From the NCBI GenBank assembly GCA_046302715.1, contig JBKCHQ010000244.1, positions 1 to 5,394 of the forward strand: a DNA stretch of 5,394 nt. The letters run 5' to 3'. The translations under genes and the position numbers were made by a program. Under the pieces are notes generated by a model. The model was not told the origin of the DNA, did no database searches, and saw nothing but the letters and a program-made list of their open reading frames with translations. The DNA is from CAMCXT01 sp046302715 (GTDB lineage: Bacteria > Bacteroidota > Bacteroidia > M30B66). Positions within the stretch are counted from its first letter, which is position 1. Each line of letters starts with the position of its first letter. This document shows positions 5,085 through 5,394 of this stretch, piece by piece.

Positions 5085-5394
5085 TTAAATCGTGTTGCGT
5101 TCGGTTAAAATAATTTTTGTGAGCAGCACAAACCATGAAATCAGCAAGGGGCCAAAAACCAAACCTAAAATTCCAAACACGGGCACCCCTGCAATTACAC
5201 CAATAATGGTAATTAAGGGATGCGTATCTGCAAAATATTTCGAAATGAAGAAGCGCAGCAGATTATCGATATTGGTTACTAAGAGAAAGCCCCAAAGTAT
5301 AATGCCATAGCCTGCCGTTGTATTTCCACTTGAAAGTGCAATGAGGCCTGCAGGAACAAACACCAAAGGAGCCCCTAAAAAAGGTAAAAAGGAG
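5085..5394 (-). CDS. AI-2E family transporter, C-terminal part (truncated by window edge)
   Basis: Only the last 102 residues are visible. The frame stays open to the right edge (SFLPFLGAPLVFVPAGLI at the edge), so the TTG at 5366 is internal and not a start. The fragment is very hydrophobic, with three or four membrane segments, and shows family blocks of the AI-2E/UPF0118 transporters: LPFLGAPLVFVPA, then NIDNLLRFFISKYFADTHPL and ITIIGVIAGVPVFGILGLVFGPLL before a short polar tail ending RNTI. The family is a group of inner-membrane permeases of roughly 350 residues. A few members export autoinducer-2 and others are reported as Na+/H+ antiporters, so the substrate is undetermined here. The cytochrome gene begins 19 bp after its stop, which suggests co-transcription but not necessarily a shared function. 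Confidence 0.88.
   Translation of the reverse strand, partial: SFLPFLGAPLVFVPAGLIALSSGNTTAGYGIILWGFLLVTNIDNLLRFFISKYFADTHPLITIIGVIAGVPVFGILGLVFGPLLISWFVLLTKIILTERNTI

Noticed and set aside
5092..5310. Open frame of 72 codons on the plus strand opposite the AI-2E transporter gene
   Set aside because: The minus-strand frame carries clear AI-2E family motifs; the plus-strand translation shows no family resemblance.

Overview
The window looks like ordinary chromosomal sequence from a Bacteroidota bacterium, most likely of the Cytophagales type. The reasons are the FlgD-like/T9SS-style C-terminus on the first gene, the DUF5777 barrel protein, lipoproteins with acidic residues just after the lipid-bearing cysteine, start sites without Shine-Dalgarno sequences, and TAnnTTTG promoter-type boxes. 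Base composition is moderate and even, and there are no transposases, phage genes, tRNA or rRNA genes, or CRISPR arrays. Taxonomy is inferred from gene families only.

Plus strand (1-3059): (1) the 3' end of a large secreted protein that closes with a NYPNPF / WDGxDEFGD domain, resembling the C-terminus of PorU-like C25 cysteine peptidases; (2) a separate gene for a coiled-coil lipoprotein with a conserved C-terminal domain, with a good TAnnTTTG box upstream and a strong intrinsic terminator downstream; (3) a complete lhgO-type L-2-hydroxyglutarate oxidase.

Minus strand (5394-3185): four tightly packed genes read as one operon. In order of transcription they are the C-terminus of an AI-2E family membrane transporter, a mono-heme c-type cytochrome lipoprotein (19 bp gap), a periplasmic YceI-family protein (17 bp gap) and a DUF5777 outer-membrane-barrel candidate (overlapping or 7 nt apart, depending on the start). 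The two strands converge on a 125-bp intergenic region (3060-3184) that holds two weak AT-rich hairpins.

The most interesting unit is the cytochrome-YceI-DUF5777 trio: a lipid-anchored heme protein, a soluble isoprenoid-binding-type lipocalin fold and an outer-membrane barrel, probably made together as one envelope module of unknown function. The other genes are recognisable housekeeping or envelope genes. No clearly new defence, mobile or RNA-based system is visible.
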